17,211 bases of DNA from NCBI GenBank assembly GCA_005791855.1, contig SXUH01000215.1:1-17211 (forward strand). The letters run 5' to 3'. Source of the stretch: Bdellovibrionales bacterium (lineage in GTDB: Bacteria; Bdellovibrionota; Bacteriovoracia; Bacteriovoracales; Bacteriovoracaceae). The notes under the pieces are model-generated. The model saw only the letters and a program-made list of their open reading frames with translations, did not search any database and was not told where the DNA came from. Every line of letters begins with the position of its first letter. Position 1 is the stretch's first letter. A program made the position numbers and the translations under genes. This document shows, piece by piece, positions 14,005 to 17,211 of the stretch.

Positions 14005-14033
14005 ATACTATGTGAACTTGGGGCGTTAGGCAA
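14005..14033 (-). promoter_or_regulatory. Predicted promoter of the polyprenyl diphosphate synthase gene
   Basis: Leftward TTGCCT (complement of 14028-14033, 4/6), a 17-base spacer, and TAGTAT (complement of 14005-14010, 4/6). The predicted leader of about 20 bases contains AAGGA twelve bases before the ATG at 13978, which is rather far for a Shine-Dalgarno. Confidence 0.4.
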
Positions 14034-14047
14034 GTGCAGGTCCAGGT

Positions 14048-14057
14048 TTTGTACAAA
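14048..14057. repeat. 10-bp palindrome in the divergent prenyl synthase/gpx promoter region
   Basis: TTTGTACAAA is a perfect palindrome between the two divergent genes, just upstream of the leftward -35. It shares the TTTGTA half-site with the inverted arms near 2989 and 3017. It could be an operator; no other copy was noticed. Confidence 0.3.
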
Positions 14058-14134
14058 TATATGCCCCGTGACGATGCTTTCTCTTCGGCCCGAAAAGGAT
14101 GATAATGACTCTATCCAAGCAGAAAGGAGAATCT

Positions 14135-14665
14135 ATGAAACTCATCCTCGCGGCCCTACTTCTTGCAACGAGCTCTGTGTTCGCTCAGGAAATCTACCAG
14201 ATCAAAGACAAGACCATCGATGGAAAGGAATACAAATTATCAGAACTTAAAGGCAAGACGGTGATGATCGTCAACATCGCGTCACAGTGCGGGTACACCC
14301 CGCAGCTCGAGAAGCTCGAGGCCCTCTACAAAAAGTACAAGGACCGGAACTTCGTGGTCCTCGGCGTTCCCACCAATGATTACGGTGCCCAGACTCCGGA
14401 AGACGACAAGGCGATGAAGGAGTTCTGCCAGAAGAACTACGGGGCGACCTTCCCGATCCTGACCAAGAAGTCCATCAAGGGACCCGAGAAGAGAGACCTC
14501 TACAAGTACCTCACCGAGAAGACCCCGGAGAAGATCAAAGGGGAGGTGACCTGGAACTTCGAGAAGTACCTGGTGGATAAGACCGGCAAGGTGGTCGGGA
14601 AGTACGGCTCGTCCACCGATCCCCTGGACTCGGAGGTCCGGAAGACGATCGAGTCCATCCTCTAG
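14135..14665 (+). CDS. Exported glutathione peroxidase family protein
   Basis: 176 residues from the ATG at 14135, which has a strong AAGGAGA (14124-14130). An upstream in-frame ATG at 14099 would spoil the signal peptide MKLILAALLLATSSVFA (cut before Q18). The catalytic tetrad is C52 (NIASQCGYT), Q86 (NDYGAQTP), W140 and N141 (TWNFEKYLVD). The nucleophile is Cys, not Sec. C98 in EFCQKNYGATFP lies where thioredoxin-dependent members carry the resolving cysteine, so it may use thioredoxin-like partners instead of glutathione. It reduces peroxides or lipid hydroperoxides outside the cytoplasm. The segment after the active site reads VPTNDYG in place of the common FPCNQFG. Its stop abuts the TTG of the FAD oxidoreductase gene. 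GATAAT at 14101-14106 may be its -10. Confidence 0.88.
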   Translation: MKLILAALLLATSSVFAQEIYQIKDKTIDGKEYKLSELKGKTVMIVNIASQCGYTPQLEKLEALYKKYKDRNFVVLGVPTNDYGAQTPEDDKAMKEFCQKNYGATFPILTKKSIKGPEKRDLYKYLTEKTPEKIKGEVTWNFEKYLVDKTGKVVGKYGSSTDPLDSEVRKTIESIL

Positions 14666-16081
14666 TTGAAAACCATCGTCGTCGGAGCCGGGGCCGGCGG
14701 GCTCGCCTCGGCCCTCCTCGCGGGCCTTCGGGGCGAAGAGGTGACCGTCCTGGAGGCCCATTCCTACCTCGGGGGCTGCGCCTCGTACTTCACCCGGGGA
14801 CCCTTCGTCTTCGACGCCGGGGCCACCACCTTGAGTGGAGTGCTCCCGCACGAGCCCCTGGGGAGATTGTTCCAGGAACTCGGATCAGTGCCGAAGCTCC
14901 GTCGGGCGGATCCGGGGATCGTCTTCCACCTCTCGACCGGAAGGAAGGTATCCTACCACCAGGACTTCGATCGGTGGATGGAGGAGCTCGCGGAGAAGTT
15001 TCCAGCACTGCCGCAGAGAGCTTTCTGGAGCGAGGTGCGAGAGATAAACAATAGGAGCTGGAACCTTCTGAGGGACATCGGGGCCTTTCCGTTTCAGCGC
15101 GCGGGGGACGTCCTCCGGTCGGTGAGGTACTTCCCGCTGCTTAAGGAACTTCTGGTTTCCACGGACCTGCGGCTCAAGGGGGCGGGGCTTGAGAGCGCCG
15201 AGTACCGGGAGATGATCGAAGGGATCCTGATCATTTCTGCGCAGGCGGGAGCTTCCGATATTCCTTTTCTGGTTGGTGCCATGGCCCTCTCCTACCCGGC
15301 GGAGACCTACGTTCCGGTCGGAGGGATGAAGGGGTTCATGGACTACTTCGAGGAAGAATGTGGGAAGCGGAACGTGCGGATCTTGAAACGCGCGAGGGTG
15401 ACGGCGTTCGGGGAAGACGCGGGATCGGCCCGGGTGACTCTTGCAGATGGCCAGGTGCTGAGCGCGGACCGGCTCATCATGAACCTACCGCTTTGGAACC
15501 TCGCCCGACTGGACGAAGGCAGGGGTAAGAGACTTAAGGCCGAGGCCAGGGAACGACCGGGCCACTGGGGCGCCTTCACGGTCTACCTCGGAACCAAGTC
15601 ACAGGTAACGGAGAGCTACCACCAGGTTCACCTGAACCACCCACTGGTGAAGAATTACTTCGCGTCGTTTTCTCTGGTGGATGACCGGAGTCGAGCACCG
15701 GAGGGCTGGCAGGCGGTTACCATCTCCACCCACACCCCGGCCCAGGAGTGGGCGGGCCTCGGCGAGGGTGAGTATGAGGCGCGGAAAGCTCAGCTCCAGG
15801 ATCTCATCCTCGACGATTTCCTCCCGAGGTTCGGCGTGGGCGAACACCGGTTCCTAAGCTCCGGGACACCGAGGACCTTCGAGCGCTACACCGGAAGGTC
15901 CGCCGGCTTCGTCGGGGGCCTGCCGTTCCTCTACGGAAGTAATCCGTTCCGCATCCCCGGGGCGCGGACCGGCTACCGGAACGTCTTCCGCGTCGGTGAC
16001 ACGACCTTCCCCGGCCAGGGCGTCTGCGGTGTGGTCGCCGGAGCTCTCGGGCTCCACCACCTGCTTAGGAAAGAACCTTAA
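14666..16081 (+). CDS. CrtI-like FAD-dependent desaturase/isomerase-type oxidoreductase
   Basis: 471 residues. The start is a TTG at 14666 directly after the gpx stop; it places the dinucleotide motif VVGAGAGGL (G7, G9, G12) and VTVLEAHSYLGG (E30, G36-G37) at the expected N-terminal position. The C-terminus has the flavin-closing VGDTTFPGQGVCGVVAGALG (about 443-462), typical of phytoene desaturases, CrtISO/CrtD-like proteins and all-trans-retinol saturases. These enzymes act on polyenes or other long hydrophobic chains at the membrane. No phytoene synthase or other carotenoid gene is present, so a carotenoid role is not established. Coupling to an exported peroxidase may indicate a shared oxidative-stress or lipid context. 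The gene overlaps the convergent mscS gene by 17 bases. Confidence 0.8.
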   Translation: MKTIVVGAGAGGLASALLAGLRGEEVTVLEAHSYLGGCASYFTRGPFVFDAGATTLSGVLPHEPLGRLFQELGSVPKLRRADPGIVFHLSTGRKVSYHQDFDRWMEELAEKFPALPQRAFWSEVREINNRSWNLLRDIGAFPFQRAGDVLRSVRYFPLLKELLVSTDLRLKGAGLESAEYREMIEGILIISAQAGASDIPFLVGAMALSYPAETYVPVGGMKGFMDYFEEECGKRNVRILKRARVTAFGEDAGSARVTLADGQVLSADRLIMNLPLWNLARLDEGRGKRLKAEARERPGHWGAFTVYLGTKSQVTESYHQVHLNHPLVKNYFASFSLVDDRSRAPEGWQAVTISTHTPAQEWAGLGEGEYEARKAQLQDLILDDFLPRFGVGEHRFLSSGTPRTFERYTGRSAGFVGGLPFLYGSNPFRIPGARTGYRNVFRVGDTTFPGQGVCGVVAGALGLHHLLRKEP

Positions 16082-16955
16082 CTTCCAGGGTCCGGTCGAC
16101 CTTCAGGTGCATGTCCCGCTGCGGATAGGCCATGGCGATCCGGTGCTCTTTGAACTTCTTGTCAATCGCGTAGCGGATGCGGCTTCGCACTTCACCGAGG
16201 GCACCGATCTTATCGAGGTTACACCAGAAGATGAGCTGGAACTCGAGGTTACTCTCGCCGAAGTTTTCGAAGAAGGTCTGGGGGACGGGGGTCTGCTCGA
16301 CGCCGTCGGTGTTGAGCAGGATGTCCATGCAGAGGTTCTCGACCAGCTGGACGTCCGTTCCGTAGGCCACGCCGAAGGTGAGTGTGGTCCGCACCGTCGT
16401 CGTCTCGAAGGTCCAGTTGAGCACGCTCTTCTCGAGGAAGAAGCTGTTCGGGACCACGAAGATCTTGTTCTCCGCGTTCCTGATCTTCGTGCTCCTGGTG
16501 CCGATGGACTGGATCACCCCGGAGATGTTGTCCAGCTCGACGATGTCGCCGACCTTGATGGGCCTTTCCACCAGGATGATCATCCCGGAGATGAAGTTGT
16601 TGACGATGTTCTGGGAACCGAACCCCACTCCGATGGCGAGCGCGCCGCCTACCACCGTGAACACCGTGAGGGGAATCCCGGCGATGGTGAGGGAGAGGGT
16701 CACGAAACCTGCGAGGCAGGCGTAGAATACGAAGGTCCCGTAGGTGGTCTGGGCAGCTTTATCCGAGACGAAAGGCTGGATGAGTCGGCGGTCAATGAGC
16801 CGTGCCGTGAGTTTCGAGAGGCGCGAGGCGAAGAGGAGGAGGACGAGGGCAACCACCATATTGCCGAGGCTGATTTTTACGCCGGCAATGGTCATGAGCT
16901 TATGGTTCCATAACATGAGCAGCGGACTTGACTGATCCTTGATGGTTTTCAGCAT
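16065..16955 (-). CDS. MscS-family mechanosensitive channel
   Basis: 296 residues from the ATG at 16955, which has GGAG five bases upstream; an in-frame ATG at 16976 has none. Helices are at about 31-48, 74-95 and 97-125. The third carries the pore-lining Gly/Ala pattern GGALAIGVGFGSQNIVNNFISG (about 103-124), followed by ILVERPIKVGDIVEL, the MscS beta-domain entry, and then IGTRSTKIRNAENKIFVVPN. The C-terminal alpha/beta vestibule domain is complete and ends close to the usual length (E. coli MscS 286). It opens under membrane tension to release solutes after osmotic downshock. It is a single-gene unit, convergent with the FAD oxidoreductase and divergent from the TonB-like gene. Confidence 0.9.
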   Translation of the reverse strand: MLKTIKDQSSPLLMLWNHKLMTIAGVKISLGNMVVALVLLLFASRLSKLTARLIDRRLIQPFVSDKAAQTTYGTFVFYACLAGFVTLSLTIAGIPLTVFTVVGGALAIGVGFGSQNIVNNFISGMIILVERPIKVGDIVELDNISGVIQSIGTRSTKIRNAENKIFVVPNSFFLEKSVLNWTFETTTVRTTLTFGVAYGTDVQLVENLCMDILLNTDGVEQTPVPQTFFENFGESNLEFQLIFWCNLDKIGALGEVRSRIRYAIDKKFKEHRIAMAYPQRDMHLKVDRTLEVKVLS

Positions 16956-16979
16956 GGAATCTCCAATTAATTTCATATG

Positions 16980-16994
16980 CTTAACAGGACTTAA
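16980..16994. repeat. Direct repeat CTTAA-N5-CTTAA between mscS and the TonB-like gene
   Basis: CTTAA at 16980-16984 and 16990-16994, spaced 10 bases apart so that both lie on the same helix face. Winged-helix response regulators of the OmpR/PhoB class bind repeats of this spacing, but the motif is short and could be chance. Confidence 0.25.
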
Positions 16995-17008
16995 TCTGGC
17001 ACGCGCTA

Positions 17009-17037
17009 TGGACTTCGTCTAGTGCAAGGTATATAAA
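17009..17037 (+). promoter_or_regulatory. Predicted promoter of the TonB-like gene, leaderless
   Basis: TGGACT (17009-17014, 4/6), a 17-base spacer, and TATAAA (17032-17037, 5/6). Six bases lie between the -10 and the ATG at 17044, and no Shine-Dalgarno is present (the gap is ACACGA), so the transcript would begin at the start codon. Confidence 0.5.
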
Positions 17038-17043
17038 ACACGA

Positions 17044-17211
17044 ATGTCTAAGCGATTTTCGACACACTTCGGTGCTGTCTTAACAATCCATCTTTTACTG
17101 ATCTTCGGCGGATGGCAACTCTCACAAACTGACTACGTCCGATCGAATCTTTCCTACCTCGGGAATAGCGTGGTGCGACTCAAAATCGCCTCAGAACAAT
17201 TGCTCAAACCC
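17044..17211 (+). CDS. TonB-like energy transducer, N-terminal part only
   Basis: 56 residues are visible before the right edge. The form is that of a TonB N-terminus: a short basic cytoplasmic stretch (MSKRFSTHFG), one hydrophobic helix with an internal histidine (AVLTIHLLLIFGGW, H16), and then a hydrophilic periplasmic part with VRLKIASEQLLKP, like the I/V-x-V-x-L strand that precedes the Pro-rich linker of TonB. The serine four residues before the histidine in E. coli TonB is not present here. TolA or another single-helix envelope protein is an alternative. The gene has lower GC and more mixed codon use than its neighbours. It has no Shine-Dalgarno. Confidence 0.45.
   Translation, partial: MSKRFSTHFGAVLTIHLLLIFGGWQLSQTDYVRSNLSYLGNSVVRLKIASEQLLKP

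Noticed and set aside
14666..16081. Assignment of the FAD oxidoreductase as phytoene desaturase
   Set aside because: Only the general CrtI-like fold and end motifs are visible. Without phytoene synthase or other carotenoid genes the specific reaction cannot be named.
15996..16913. A 305-codon + strand frame over mscS
   Set aside because: Asp/Glu/Val-rich shadow of the mscS gene, whose own frame has the complete MscS signature.
1..17211. tRNA, rRNA, CRISPR arrays, insertion sequences, attachment sites or prophage genes
   Set aside because: Reading both strands showed no cloverleaf, no regularly spaced repeats, no transposase or integrase motifs and no terminal inverted repeats.

Overview
The window is a compact, high-GC (roughly 60-65% by eye) stretch of a Gram-negative chromosome. 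Almost every base is coding, genes often overlap by 4 to 30 bases, and no tRNA, rRNA, CRISPR array, insertion sequence or phage gene is visible. A periplasmic SGNH esterase next to a YbbA/YbbP export system, an exported glutathione peroxidase, an MscS channel and a TonB-like protein all point to a diderm. The taxon cannot be fixed from this sequence; a proteobacterial or Bdellovibrionota-like lineage is a guess only. There is no non-coding stretch over 300 bases; the longest gap is about 156 bases (13979-14134).

Region 1 (1-6569) is a surface-glycan or protein-modification block of three units. The leftward unit (3059 to beyond 1) holds an HPr-kinase-like P-loop protein, a GT-C type membrane glycosyltransferase with a TPR tail (TMTC-like), and a YeeZ-like NAD(P)-binding protein cut by the window edge. 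The rightward unit (3069-4369) holds a membrane-anchored family 2 glycosyltransferase and a small S24/S26 signal-peptidase-like protein with no membrane segment. The second leftward unit (6569-4343) holds a family 4 glycosyltransferase and an unrecognised 317-residue protein. The first two units start head to head with only 9 bases between the proposed start codons.

Region 2 (6693-11139) is a tightly coupled rightward operon: exported coiled-coil peptide, SRPBCC-fold protein, TesA-like SGNH esterase, YbbA ATPase and YbbP ten-helix permease. The esterase-ybbA-ybbP set matches the tesA/ybbA/ybbP neighbourhood of E. coli and probably works together on lipid-like substrates at the inner membrane or periplasm.

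Region 3 (11191-17211) is a run of short units of alternating direction: a DedA membrane protein; an unknown 164-residue protein divergent from an AlkB-family dioxygenase; a long-chain polyprenyl diphosphate synthase; an exported glutathione peroxidase followed directly by a CrtI-like FAD oxidoreductase; an MscS channel; and the start of a TonB-like protein running off the right edge.

The most notable features are the HPr-kinase-like/S26-like/glycosyltransferase divergon with head-to-head ribosome-binding sites, several first genes whose -10 box lies only 5-7 bases before the ATG without a Shine-Dalgarno (candidate leaderless mRNAs), a symmetric -10 shared by divergent genes upstream of alkB, and convergent gene pairs that overlap at their 3' ends with no visible terminator.
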